Shown one piece after another: positions 7,943 to 16,209 of a stretch of DNA of 59,373 nt (positions are counted from its first letter, which is position 1; each line of letters opens with the position of its first letter). Source of the stretch: JBCCLJ01 sp039026915 (GTDB lineage Bacteria; Acidobacteriota; Thermoanaerobaculia; Multivoradales; Multivoraceae). Location: contig JBCCLJ010000014.1 of the NCBI GenBank assembly GCA_039026915.1, positions 1-59,373 of the forward strand, read 5' to 3'. The notes beneath the pieces were generated by a model. It searched no databases, was not told the origin of the DNA, and was given only the letters and a program-made list of their open reading frames with translations. Position numbers and translations under genes: made by a program.

Positions 7943-8625
7943 CCCAGCGGATCCTGCTGGTCGAAGACGAGCCGAGCCTGCAGTTGACGCTGACCGATCG
8001 ACTGCGCAGCGAGGGCTATGAGGTCGCGTCGGAGACCGACGGTGAAGAGGCCGATCGCCGTCTGCGCACCGAGAGCTTCGATCTCGTCGTGCTCGATTGG
8101 GCGCTCCCTGGGAAGACCGGGCTCGATCTCTGCCGAGACCTCCGCCAGCGCGGCGACGAGACGCCGGTCCTCATGCTGACGGCGCGCACTCAGCTCACCG
8201 ACCGCGTCGTCGGCCTGAAGATCGGCGCCGACGACTATCTGACCAAGCCCTTCGAGACGATCGAGCTGCTCGCCCGCATCGAGGCGCTGCTGCGTCGCAG
8301 TCGCCCGCGAGGTGCTGGAGCCGGCGCATCGACCGCAGGGCGCATCTCGATCGATCGTCCGGGAGCGGTCGTCGCGGTCGACGGCGAGGTCGTCGAGCTT
8401 TCGGCGCTCGAGTACAAGCTGCTCTGCCACTTCGTCGACCATCCCGGCGTGGTGCAGAGCCGAGATCTTCTCCTCGACCAGGTCTGGGGCTACGAGCACG
8501 CCGTGCAGACTCGAACGGTCGACGTTCATGTCGCGTCCTTGCGCCAGAAGATCGAAGTGAACGCCTCGCGACCCGCGCATATCGTGACGGTGCACGGCCG
8601 CGGCTACAAGTTCGTGCCGAGCTGA
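7939..8625 (+). CDS. OmpR/PhoB-family response regulator
   Basis: This 228-residue protein has an N-terminal receiver with the acidic pair E9/D10, the phosphoacceptor D53 in VVLDWALPG and the conserved lysine in YLTKPFE. A winged-helix DNA-binding domain follows, ending HGRGYKFVPS, characteristic of the OmpR family. It overlaps the kinase gene by four nt (ATGA), so the two are translationally coupled and form a cognate pair. Likely targets are its own operon and the divergent Spy-like gene, by analogy with CpxAR and related envelope systems; this is inference. Confidence 0.95.
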   Translation: MTQRILLVEDEPSLQLTLTDRLRSEGYEVASETDGEEADRRLRTESFDLVVLDWALPGKTGLDLCRDLRQRGDETPVLMLTARTQLTDRVVGLKIGADDYLTKPFETIELLARIEALLRRSRPRGAGAGASTAGRISIDRPGAVVAVDGEVVELSALEYKLLCHFVDHPGVVQSRDLLLDQVWGYEHAVQTRTVDVHVASLRQKIEVNASRPAHIVTVHGRGYKFVPS

Positions 8626-8725
8626 ATCCCAGGCGTCCGAAAGCTCCGATTCCTGCGCTCAAAGGGCCTCGTGCGCTACGATCGAAGGCAGGTCTTCGCG
8701 TTCGCTTCAGATTTCAGAGGCTCTC

Positions 8726-10420
8726 TTGGCACCCGCACGCCCCATCGTTCTCGCCGTGCAGGCGACGCTCGGCGACGCCTGCGAGCACCGGCTTCGAGAG
8801 GCCGGACTGCCCGTCGTGCGCGCTGCGCTCGACGACGACCTGAAGACGATCGACGCTGGTCTGCTGATCCTCGAGCTCGCCGACGACGCCATCACGCGCT
8901 CACGCTTCGGCGGCGAGGCGCCGACTCTCGTGATCGCCGAATCCGGTCATGAAGATCGACTGCTCCGCGCGCTCAGTCTCGGCGCGACGTCGCACCTCGT
9001 CGCCGATCCGGGAGGCGGTTTTCTTCAACTGCTGCCGGCGATCGCGCTGCGACTGCTCGAAGCCGAATCCCAGCAGCGACGCGCGAACGAGCAGGCTGAC
9101 TTCCTGGCCACCCGGGACCATCTGACCAAGCTCGCGAATCGACGCCTCTTCCTGCAGTCGTTGGATCGAGCCCTGGCACGCGCCGAACGCCACGAGCGGC
9201 GACTCGCCGTACTCCTCCTCGACATCGACCACTTCAAGCTCGTCAACGACACGATCGGCTACGAAGGCGGCGACCAGATGCTGCGCGCCGCCGCAGCGAG
9301 GATGAGCAAGTCGATTCGCGCCGCCGATCTGCTCTGCCGAACTTCGGGCGACGAGTTCGCCGTGCTGATCGAGGACATGCGGACGCCCGAAGACGCGCAG
9401 ACGGTCGCCGAGAAGCTCATCGAGGACATGCAGCTGCCGCTGCTCGTCGACGGAGCCGAGGTGCCCGTCACGCTCAGCGTCGGCGTGGCGACGTATCCGG
9501 ACAGCGCGACACAGCTGAGCGGCCTGCTGCGCTGCGCCGACACGGCGCTCTACACGGCCAAACAGGGGGGGCGCAACCGCTCCTGCCTCTACGCGCCCGA
9601 GCTCAAGCACCGCATCTCGCGCGCGCTGACGATGGACCGCGACATCCAGCTCGCGGCCCAGCGCGACGAGTTCACGGTCCACTACCAGCCGCAGGTCGAT
9701 GTCGACACCGGCGTCGTCGTCGCCTTTGAGGCGCTGCTGCGCTGGAATCACCCGCGGCGCGGGCTCCTCGATGCCCGAGACTTCGCCCGCCCGCTCGAAC
9801 AGTCGGGACTGATGAAGGAGATCGGACTCTGGGTGCTCGAACGTGCCCTCGTTCAGCTACGCGCGTGGGAGGACACCTTCGGGCTCTTCGGGCTGCGCAT
9901 GGCCGTCAACATCTCCGCGGCACAGCTCGCCGAGGCGGGCGTCGAGGAGAAGATCCAGAAGATCCTGGAGGAGACCGGAGCCGAGCCGAGTTCGGTGGAG
10001 CTCGAGGTCAACGAAAGCGTCTTCCTCGAGAACCAGGTGGCTTGCCTCGAGTCGCTCGAGCGACTTGCAGCCCTCGGACTTCGCCTCTCCGTCGACGACT
10101 TCGGCGTCGGCTACTCCTCGCTACGCTACCTGGAGAGCCTGCCGATCGAGACGCTCAAGATCGCCGGGCCCTTCGTCCGCGACCTCTCCCGTGGCGACAA
10201 CAGCTCGGCTCTCGTGCGAGCCATCATCGGCCTCGCTCGAGGGCTCGATCTGACCGTGGTCGCCGAGGAGGTCGAAAACGAGCAGCAGCTCGCCTCACTC
10301 CAGATGCACCAGTGCGACGCAGCCCAGGGCTTCGTCATCAGCAAAGCTTTGAGCGCCGAGGAGGCAGCCGACTTCCTGCGGCAGCGCGAGGAGACCGACA
10401 CCCCGCTCGTCGTCAGCTGA
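8726..10420 (+). CDS. GGDEF-EAL protein with receiver-like N-terminus
   Basis: This 564-residue cyclic-di-GMP protein has three parts. Residues 1-115 look like a receiver fold but lack a clear phosphoacceptor Asp. The GGDEF domain (about 125-290) reads SGDEF at 207-211, with an RxxD inhibitory-site motif (RAAD, 198-201) five residues earlier. The EAL domain (about 300-560) has E335 in EALLRW, DDFGVGYSS and AEEVE. The usual KID motif is KIA at 478-480. Cyclase activity is possible, as SGDEF variants can be active, while phosphodiesterase activity is less certain. The start is TTG with AGAGG upstream. It follows the OmpR regulator by 100 nt and may be transcribed separately. Confidence 0.93.
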   Translation: MAPARPIVLAVQATLGDACEHRLREAGLPVVRAALDDDLKTIDAGLLILELADDAITRSRFGGEAPTLVIAESGHEDRLLRALSLGATSHLVADPGGGFLQLLPAIALRLLEAESQQRRANEQADFLATRDHLTKLANRRLFLQSLDRALARAERHERRLAVLLLDIDHFKLVNDTIGYEGGDQMLRAAAARMSKSIRAADLLCRTSGDEFAVLIEDMRTPEDAQTVAEKLIEDMQLPLLVDGAEVPVTLSVGVATYPDSATQLSGLLRCADTALYTAKQGGRNRSCLYAPELKHRISRALTMDRDIQLAAQRDEFTVHYQPQVDVDTGVVVAFEALLRWNHPRRGLLDARDFARPLEQSGLMKEIGLWVLERALVQLRAWEDTFGLFGLRMAVNISAAQLAEAGVEEKIQKILEETGAEPSSVELEVNESVFLENQVACLESLERLAALGLRLSVDDFGVGYSSLRYLESLPIETLKIAGPFVRDLSRGDNSSALVRAIIGLARGLDLTVVAEEVENEQQLASLQMHQCDAAQGFVISKALSAEEAADFLRQREETDTPLVVS

Positions 10421-10561
10421 GGTCCGAGCCCGGCAGGGTCGCGCGCACCGCCCCTCTGAGCCCGGCGATCGGTCGCGGTCTCGCGTCGCCCTCGGGATCA
10501 AAGCGGTCGCCGGAGGCGCTCACCGCAGACTCCGAGCCGAGCTCGAAACGGTCTGTGGGAC

Positions 10562-11692
10562 TCATCTCGCCGAGTAGGCAGCGCCCTCCTCTCCGACGTA
10601 GAGCGCCCGGGGCCGGATCAGACGACCGCGATCGAGCTGCTCGAAACAGTGGGCGCACCAACCCGCCGCCCGACCGAGCGCGAAGACACCGGTGAACGCA
10701 TCGACCGGCACCTCCAGAGCATGAAGGAGCACCGCGGTGTAGAACTCGACGTTGGTCTCGATCCGCCGACCGGGTTTGGCCGAGCGAAGGAGCGAGAGCG
10801 CCGTCGTCTCGACCGCGTCGGCCAGGGCCAGCAGGGCCGTGTCGGCTGCGAGCACGTCGCGTGCCGCCGCCCGGAGGACTTCAGCGCGAGGGTCGCGCAC
10901 TTCGTAGACACGGTGGCCAAAGCCCATGAGCCGCTCGCCTCGAGCGAGCTTCTCAGCCAGAACCTGCTCGGCGCACTCCGCCGTGCCGACCTCGAGCAGG
11001 GTGTCGAGGACGGGTCCCGGAGCGCCTCCGTGAAGCGGCCCCTTCAAGGCTCCGAGCGCGCCGGTGAGCGCCGAGACGAGGTCGGACCTCGTCGACACGA
11101 TCACTCGCGCCGTGAAGGTCGAAGCGTTCAGCCCGTGATCTGCGACGGTGTTGAGATACGTCTCGAGACCACGAACCTGCTCGGCCGTCGCGCGGTCGCC
11201 CAGGAGTGCCTCCAGGAAACGCGCTGCGACGGAGTCGGCTTCAGATTCGACGGGCTCCAAGCCAAGCCGCAGACGACAGAGTGCTGCGAGCATCGACGGC
11301 ATGCGTCCGAGAATCTGACGCGCCGCGATGCGCGGATCTTCGTCGCACACCTGGACAGCGAGTCCCATCCGCAGCCCCTCGACGATCGAGGCTCCCTGGT
11401 CCACGGCACCGCGAAGGACCTGCCGCGTCGTTTCGTTCAGCGTCTCGCTGCCGAGAGCTTCCGCGAGCCGGGCCTCCTGTTCGGGCGAAGGCAACTCGCC
11501 CCTCCAAAGCAGATGCACGACCTCCTCGAAACTCGCTCGAGGAGCGAGATCTTCGAGCTCGTATCCAGCGAGGACGAGGCGCCCGCCGGCGCCATCGACC
11601 CGGGAGAGCCGCGTGCGCGCGGCAAAAACCCCCTCAAGCCCTTCGTGAACCGTCGGTGTCGCCTCACTGCCTGCCGGCAAGTTGTCCGTCAT
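10562..11692 (-). CDS. Citrate synthase (or methylcitrate synthase)
   Basis: This 376-residue enzyme of the citrate synthase family condenses acetyl-CoA (or propionyl-CoA) with oxaloacetate. The active-site regions are visible: NASTFTARV and LKGPLHGGAP (first catalytic His), GFGHRVY (second His), and NVEFYTA, where a Glu replaces the Asp of most citrate synthases. The C-terminal GWCAHCFEQ and RPRALYVG contain phosphate- and carboxylate-binding residues. I placed the start at the ATG preceded by AGGAGG; a longer reading through the divergent gene is spurious. It faces away from a second citrate-synthase homologue fused to an HTH domain. Which acyl-CoA it uses cannot be told from sequence alone. 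Confidence 0.92.
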   Translation of the reverse strand: MTDNLPAGSEATPTVHEGLEGVFAARTRLSRVDGAGGRLVLAGYELEDLAPRASFEEVVHLLWRGELPSPEQEARLAEALGSETLNETTRQVLRGAVDQGASIVEGLRMGLAVQVCDEDPRIAARQILGRMPSMLAALCRLRLGLEPVESEADSVAARFLEALLGDRATAEQVRGLETYLNTVADHGLNASTFTARVIVSTRSDLVSALTGALGALKGPLHGGAPGPVLDTLLEVGTAECAEQVLAEKLARGERLMGFGHRVYEVRDPRAEVLRAAARDVLAADTALLALADAVETTALSLLRSAKPGRRIETNVEFYTAVLLHALEVPVDAFTGVFALGRAAGWCAHCFEQLDRGRLIRPRALYVGEEGAAYSAR

Positions 11693-11772
11693 GAGTTCCT
11701 CCTGAAGATCACGGATCGCTGCACTGCGATTCCTTGCTCTCCATCCTTCAGGGACAGAAACCATCGTCAATG

Positions 11773-11788
11773 TTGATTCATAAATCAA
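11773..11788. promoter_or_regulatory. Palindromic operator in the citrate synthase divergent promoter
   Basis: TTGATT at 11773-11778 and AATCAA at 11783-11788 form a perfect dyad around CATA. It abuts the -10 hexamer of the HTH-fusion gene in the AT-rich part of the intergenic region between two divergent citrate synthase genes. The HTH-citrate synthase is the obvious candidate to bind it. Confidence 0.5.
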
Positions 11789-11794
11789 TATAAT
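11789..11794 (+). promoter_or_regulatory. Consensus -10 element giving a probable leaderless transcript
   Basis: TATAAT lies six nt upstream of the ATG at 11801. A transcript starting 7 nt after this hexamer would begin at or next to the start codon. No Shine-Dalgarno sequence precedes the ATG and no good -35 is seen at 16-18 nt, which would suit activator-dependent control from the adjacent dyad. Confidence 0.55.
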
Positions 11795-11800
11795 GAGTCC

Positions 11801-13060
11801 ATGAACCAGTTCCTCAGCTCGCGCGAGGCCGCGCGGTCCCTCGGAGTGTCCCTGCCGACGCTCTACGCCTACGTGAGTCGCGGTCTCCTCCAGTCCGAGC
11901 CCGCCGCCGAAGGCAGCCGAGCGAGGCGCTATCGACGCACCGAGGTGGAGGCGCTGGTTCAGGAGAGACGCGCCAAGGCCGATCCACAGGCCGGTGCGCG
12001 GGGCGCCCTCAACTGGGGCAAGCCGGTCCTCGACTCGGCGGTCACGTCGATCAACGAAGGATCCTGCTTCTACCGGGGGCGGGCGCTCGAGGACCTTGCC
12101 GATCACTCGTTCGAAGACGTCGCCGAGTGGCTGTGGCGCGGCTTGGAGCCCGGAAGCTGCGAGACCCACAGCCCCGGCGCTTGGCGGCTCTCCCCCGCAT
12201 GCCGCGACTCCCTGACCGCCGTCCGCGCTTCAGCGCCCGTCTGGCGCGAGGCCGTCGATCTTCTTCAGGTCGTCCTGCCGATCGCTGCTCTCGAGGACCT
12301 CGAGGCGATCGATCTCAGCGCCGACGGCGTCGCCCAGTGCGGCGCGCGGATCCTCGGCCTGATGACCGCGACGATCGCCCACAGCAGCCTCGAAGGTCGC
12401 GCACTACCGAGCGCGACGTCGATCGCCCAGCTGCTACAGCGCTGCTGGTCGCCGTCGCGCCCCGAGCTCGCACAGCTCCTCAATCTCGCTCTGATCGTGA
12501 GTGCGGACCACGAGCTCAACGTCTCGACCTTCACCGCACGCTGCGTCGCTTCGGCCTCCTCGACACCCTACGAAGTCGTCGGGGCAGGACTCGCCGCTCT
12601 GCGTGGACGCAAGCACGGCGGCCACTCGGAGCGAGTCGAAGCCCTCTTTCAGGAGCTCTCCGCTCCGCATCGATCGAGGAACGAACTGCGAGCCTCTCTC
12701 GCCCGACGCATCAAGCGCGGCGCCGAGGTGCCGGGTTTCGGGCACGTGCTCTACCCGCAGGGCGACCCCCGCTGCGATCTGCTTCTCGGGGCCCTGCGCG
12801 AGGCTCACCCAGACGATCCGATCTGCACGGCGATCCTGGCGCTGATCGACGAAGGCACGGCACTGACCGGCGATCGGCCGACCCTCGACGTGGGCCTGGC
12901 GGCTCTCTCGACCACCTATGGCCTGCCGACCGGAAGTGCGCTCGCTCTCTTCGCCCTCGGCCGCTCGGCCGGCTGGCTCGCCCATGCCATCGAGCAGTAC
13001 GAGACGGACCAGCTGATCCGTCCTCGAGCTCGTTACGTCGGAGAACCCCCGAGCCGTTAG
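11801..13060 (+). CDS. MerR-type HTH fused to citrate synthase domain
   Basis: This 419-residue protein starts with a DNA-binding helix-turn-helix (residues 2-50, SSREAARSLGVSLPTLYAYVSRGLL, shown here in part only by its MerR/excisionase pattern of helix, YxYVxRGLL turn and wing). A complete citrate-synthase-like domain follows. NVSTFTAR, the KHGGH histidine, GFGHVLY and TLDVGLAAL correspond to the catalytic regions, so the key His, His and Asp appear present. Such fusions occur beside ordinary citrate synthases in other bacteria. I infer a metabolite-responsive regulator that may retain catalysis and may bind the dyad directly upstream. The start is probably leaderless. Confidence 0.88.
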   Translation: MNQFLSSREAARSLGVSLPTLYAYVSRGLLQSEPAAEGSRARRYRRTEVEALVQERRAKADPQAGARGALNWGKPVLDSAVTSINEGSCFYRGRALEDLADHSFEDVAEWLWRGLEPGSCETHSPGAWRLSPACRDSLTAVRASAPVWREAVDLLQVVLPIAALEDLEAIDLSADGVAQCGARILGLMTATIAHSSLEGRALPSATSIAQLLQRCWSPSRPELAQLLNLALIVSADHELNVSTFTARCVASASSTPYEVVGAGLAALRGRKHGGHSERVEALFQELSAPHRSRNELRASLARRIKRGAEVPGFGHVLYPQGDPRCDLLLGALREAHPDDPICTAILALIDEGTALTGDRPTLDVGLAALSTTYGLPTGSALALFALGRSAGWLAHAIEQYETDQLIRPRARYVGEPPSR

Positions 13061-13091
13061 ACTGCGTCCTCTCACCCCAAGGAGGACGTCG

Positions 13092-14651
13092 ATGTCGGAG
13101 ACTGCCAACGAAGGCTGGCTGCAGCGAAGCCTGGGCTGGATCGAACGCACGGGCAACCGCCTGCCCGATCCCGCCGTGCTCTTTCTCGCCCTGCTCTTCA
13201 TCACCTGGGCGGCATCGGCCCTGCTCGCGCCGATCCAGTTCACGGAAACGCATCCGACCACCGGCGAGCCTCTTCGCGTCGTCAACCAGCTGACCGGCTC
13301 GTCCCTTCTGCAGTTCATGCAGAACCTCGTCACCACGTTCACCGGTTTTGCGCCCCTGGGCATCGTGCTGGTCGCGCTCCTCGGTGTTGGCGTTGCGGAA
13401 CACACCGGACTCATCAATGCGGCGATCAAGGGCCTCCTCAGCTTTACCGGGAGAAGCCTGTTGACGCCCGTCCTGACGCTCGCCGCCATCGTCAGCCACA
13501 GCGCCGCGGACGCCGGCTACGTGCTCGTCATTCCGCTCGGCGGCGTCATCTTCTACGCAGCCGGGCGTCACCCGCTGGCGGGCATCGGCGCCGCCTTTGC
13601 CGGTGTCTCCGGAGGGTTCTCTGCCAACTTCCTGGTGTCGGGAATCGACCCGCTCCTGGCCGGCTTCACGACCCCTTCCGCTCAAATCATCGACGCGAGC
13701 TACACGGTGAACCCGCTGAGCAACATCTTCTTCACCGCTGCGTCGAGCCTGCTCGTCATCGCCGTCGTCTGGTACCTCACCGACCGCGTCGTCGAGCCGC
13801 GACTGAAGGAAACGGAGATCGACGGGGACCCCGACGAGATGCCGCAGATGCAAGAGGTCACTCCTGCCGATCGGCGCGGCCTCATCGCTGCGGCGCTGAC
13901 TCTGCTCGTCCTTTCGGTCGGGCTCGCCGCCCTCGCGCTGCCCTCGGGCTCGCTGCTGCGCTCGCCCTCCACGGGGAACTTGACGACCTTCGACGCGCCC
14001 TTGATGCGCATCATCGTCCCCCTCATCTTCCTCTTCTTCCTCCTTCCCGGCCTCGTTCACGGGTACGTCGCAGGAACGGTCAAGAGCCACAGAGACATCA
14101 TCAAGGGCATGTCGGACTCGATGAGCACGATGGGCTACTACATCGTCATGGCCTTCTTCGCGGCGCAGTTCATCGCCGCCTTCACCCAGTCGAACGTCGG
14201 CCTGCTGGTGGCCGTCAAGGGCGCCAACTTCCTGCGCGACCTCGGCCTGCCGGCGCAGGTGACGATCGTCGGCATCATCCTCCTGAGTGCGTCGGTCAAC
14301 CTGCTCGTCGGCTCCGCATCGGCCAAGTGGGCGCTGCTCTCGAGTATCTTCGTGCCCATGCTCATGGAGCTCGGGATCTCACCGGAGCTGACCCAGGCGG
14401 CGTACCGCGTCGGCGACTCGACGACCAACATCGTCACGCCCCTGATGCCGTACTTCCCGCTGGTCGTCGTCTTCTGCCAGCGCTACGTCAAGAGCACCGG
14501 CATCGGCACGGTGGTCTCGATGATGCTGCCCTACTCTGTCGTGCTGCTCGTCACCTGGACGATCTTCCTGCTGATCTACTGGACGATCGGCGCGTCGGTC
14601 GGGCTGCCTCTCGGCTTCCAGGGTGGCTACGTGTACCCGCCCGTCCCCTGA
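13092..14651 (+). CDS. AbgT family transporter
   Basis: This 519-residue inner-membrane protein has about a dozen hydrophobic segments and the AbgT-family hallmark SHSAADAGYVLVIPL near residue 137. It also has NPLSNIFFTAASS and the C-terminal half YRVGDSTTNIVTPLMPYFP. The family includes the E. coli p-aminobenzoyl-glutamate importer and proteins proposed to export sulfonamides, so direction and substrate are open. The ATG has AAGGAGG upstream. It lies 31 nt after the HTH-citrate synthase on the same strand and may be co-transcribed with it, which hints at a dicarboxylate-like substrate, but this is speculative. Confidence 0.93.
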   Translation: MSETANEGWLQRSLGWIERTGNRLPDPAVLFLALLFITWAASALLAPIQFTETHPTTGEPLRVVNQLTGSSLLQFMQNLVTTFTGFAPLGIVLVALLGVGVAEHTGLINAAIKGLLSFTGRSLLTPVLTLAAIVSHSAADAGYVLVIPLGGVIFYAAGRHPLAGIGAAFAGVSGGFSANFLVSGIDPLLAGFTTPSAQIIDASYTVNPLSNIFFTAASSLLVIAVVWYLTDRVVEPRLKETEIDGDPDEMPQMQEVTPADRRGLIAAALTLLVLSVGLAALALPSGSLLRSPSTGNLTTFDAPLMRIIVPLIFLFFLLPGLVHGYVAGTVKSHRDIIKGMSDSMSTMGYYIVMAFFAAQFIAAFTQSNVGLLVAVKGANFLRDLGLPAQVTIVGIILLSASVNLLVGSASAKWALLSSIFVPMLMELGISPELTQAAYRVGDSTTNIVTPLMPYFPLVVVFCQRYVKSTGIGTVVSMMLPYSVVLLVTWTIFLLIYWTIGASVGLPLGFQGGYVYPPVP

Positions 14652-14673
14652 CGTCAGCGCCTTTCGCCACAAA

Positions 14674-14690
14674 CCCTTGCAGATCAAGGG
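14674..14690 (+). terminator. Hairpin after AbgT gene
   Basis: CCCTTG at 14674-14679 and CAAGGG at 14685-14690 form a 6-bp stem around CAGAT, 23 nt after the AbgT stop codon. No T-tract follows. It is the first of two tandem hairpins in this gap. Confidence 0.35.
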
Positions 14691-14696
14691 AATAGA

Positions 14697-14711
14697 GGCC
14701 ATGCTGTGGCC
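14697..14711 (+). repeat. Second tandem hairpin, in the barrel-protein leader
   Basis: GGCCA at 14697-14701 and TGGCC at 14707-14711 enclose a 5-nt loop. With the preceding hairpin it makes a structured spacer between the transporter gene and the outer-membrane protein gene. Confidence 0.3.
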
Positions 14712-14766
14712 GTTGCGCTCTTCGAAGCAAAGGCCCGAGGGAAAGGCTCGTCGATCAGGGGATCCC

Positions 14767-15339
14767 ATGAAAAAAACGCTCTCACTTGCAACGGTTCTCG
14801 TCCTCTTCGGCTTCGGCCAGGCCATGGCGGAAGACCGCGGACTCTATGTCGCAGCCAAGCTCGGCAGCACCGACGTCGAAGCCGAGCTCGGCGACACCTT
14901 CGATCAGGTGATCGACGGCGACGAGGATTCGACGACCTTCGAGATCGGCTTCAAGGTGAACCGCTTCTGGGCGGTGCAGGCCGGTTACCACGACTTCGGC
15001 AACTTCGACGCCTCGGTCTTTGGCTGCGAGGTCTGTGGTGAGAACGGCCTTGCTCTCGACGCCGACACCAAGGCCTATTCCCTCGCTGTCGTGCCACAGA
15101 TCGATCTGATCTGGCGTCTCTCCGTCTTCGGCAAGGTCGGCCTCGTCATCTGGGAGACCGAGGTCGACGCAATCTCGGAGGACGCGCGCGAGTTCATCGA
15201 CGACTTCACCGAGGAAGACATCATTTACGGGCTCGGCGCCAGGTTTCGCCTCTTGGGCAACCTCAGTGTCTTTGCCGAGTGGGAGCAGATCGCCAGCGAC
15301 ATCGAGACGGTTTCGCTCGGCGCTCACCTGCAGTTCTGA
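14767..15339 (+). CDS. Outer-membrane beta-barrel protein (OmpA/OmpX-like)
   Basis: This 190-residue protein has a classical signal peptide (MKKTLSLATVLVLFGFGQAMA) and a mature part made of alternating hydrophobic strands that begins EDRGLYVAAKLG. The C-terminus, VSLGAHLQF, ends in Phe, the recognition signal of barrel-assembled outer-membrane proteins. Eight strands are plausible for this length. Two cysteines (GCEVCG) sit in a likely extracellular loop. The start is fixed by the signal peptide and by AGGGGAT upstream. It resembles the outer membrane protein beta-barrel domain family; there is no sign of a peptidoglycan-binding domain. Ligand unknown. Confidence 0.82.
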   Translation: MKKTLSLATVLVLFGFGQAMAEDRGLYVAAKLGSTDVEAELGDTFDQVIDGDEDSTTFEIGFKVNRFWAVQAGYHDFGNFDASVFGCEVCGENGLALDADTKAYSLAVVPQIDLIWRLSVFGKVGLVIWETEVDAISEDAREFIDDFTEEDIIYGLGARFRLLGNLSVFAEWEQIASDIETVSLGAHLQF

Positions 15340-15359
15340 GCTCCTCGCTCGGCGGCGCT

Positions 15360-15770
15360 TCAAGGGGCACCGAACTCCTCTCGCCGAGCCTCGGGCTCCG
15401 GTACGACGGGCGTCGGCGTGTCGGGCTGCAGCAGGGACGCCAGAGAGCCAAGCGCTTCCTCGACGTTCGCATCGATTCCGAAAATGCGATCGAGGCGCGT
15501 CAGGCGAAGGACTTCTCTCGGCCCCCTCTGCGCGCCGACGAGGCGTAGACGCAGAGGAGCCGAGAGCGACTTGCCGAGGTAGAGCAGCGTCGTCAGCCCT
15601 GTGGAGTCGACGAACTCGACTCGCTCCAGATCGAGAATCAGCCCGACCCGAGTTCGCGCCCTGAGGTCGTGCACTCTCCGTCGAAGGAGGCGGCAGGTCG
15701 CCGCATCGAGACGCGGAGCCAGGACTGCGAGCACCGGGACCTTTCCCAGCGGAGGTGTGGTGACGGTCAT
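15360..15770 (-). CDS. STAS-domain protein (anti-sigma factor antagonist type)
   Basis: This 136-residue protein has a STAS fold with VEFVDSTGL at residues 51-59. In SpoIIAA and RsbV the equivalent DSSG motif carries the serine phosphorylated by the partner kinase, here S56 or T57. A Pro-rich and acidic tail (about 115-136) follows the domain. The start overlaps the stop of the membrane PAS gene by ATGA. It is the last gene of an operon that also encodes an RsbW-like kinase and an RsbU-like phosphatase, so it is probably the switch protein of that module. The final target is not visible nearby, since no sigma-factor gene lies in the cluster. Confidence 0.88.
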   Translation of the reverse strand: MTVTTPPLGKVPVLAVLAPRLDAATCRLLRRRVHDLRARTRVGLILDLERVEFVDSTGLTTLLYLGKSLSAPLRLRLVGAQRGPREVLRLTRLDRIFGIDANVEEALGSLASLLQPDTPTPVVPEPEARREEFGAP

Positions 15771-16174
15771 TTCGCCTCCGCGACGTCATCGACCACCCGA
15801 AGTGCCACGCTTCGGCAGGCACCTCGGCGCCAAGGCACGACGCCCCACCGCGGCGCGATGTCCAGCTCACCCCGCGTGCCGATCATGCGGATCGTCGCCT
15901 CGGACACCGGGTCGCGAAAGTCGTCTTCTTCGACCAGAAGCTCGGCAAGCAGACGGCCCTCCAGACTGACCCCGAACAGCCTCGAGGCCTCGACGCTCGA
16001 CCAGAGAATGCGGTCCTTGTCGTCGAGGAGCAGTACCGCCTCGTCGATGCCGTCCAAAACCGAAGTGGCGATCTGCGTCCGCAGACGTGCAACCCCCCAG
16101 AGAGCGACGACCGTGACCGCGGTCGCTGCGACCAGGGCTACCGCGAGGCCGCCAACGGTCACCGAGCCAAGCAC
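15767..16174 (-). CDS. Membrane-anchored PAS-domain protein
   Basis: This 135-residue protein has a single N-terminal transmembrane helix (about residues 8-28) and then a short PAS-like domain: VLDGIDEAVLLLDDKDRILWSS, with SRLFG and LLVEEDDF. No output domain follows, so it may sense a ligand and act by protein contact. The start is GTG with GAGGTG seven nt upstream. It overlaps the STAS gene by four nt and lies 35 nt after the RsbW-like gene. A stand-alone membrane PAS protein inside a partner-switching operon is uncommon and may provide the input or act as a scaffold. PAS assignment is from motif shape only. Confidence 0.7.
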   Translation of the reverse strand: MLGSVTVGGLAVALVAATAVTVVALWGVARLRTQIATSVLDGIDEAVLLLDDKDRILWSSVEASRLFGVSLEGRLLAELLVEEDDFRDPVSEATIRMIGTRGELDIAPRWGVVPWRRGACRSVALRVVDDVAEAK

Positions 16175-16209
16175 CTCAGGACACCTCGGCCGGCAGATCG
16201 CGCAAACCG

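Noticed and set aside
10421..10561. Possible terminator between the convergent GGDEF-EAL and citrate synthase genes
   Set aside because: No inverted repeat of sufficient length was found in the gap.
11693..12169. Longer N-terminus for the citrate synthase, extending through the divergent gene
   Set aside because: The ATG at 11692 has an AGGAGG site and gives a family-length protein; the extension is antisense to the HTH fusion.
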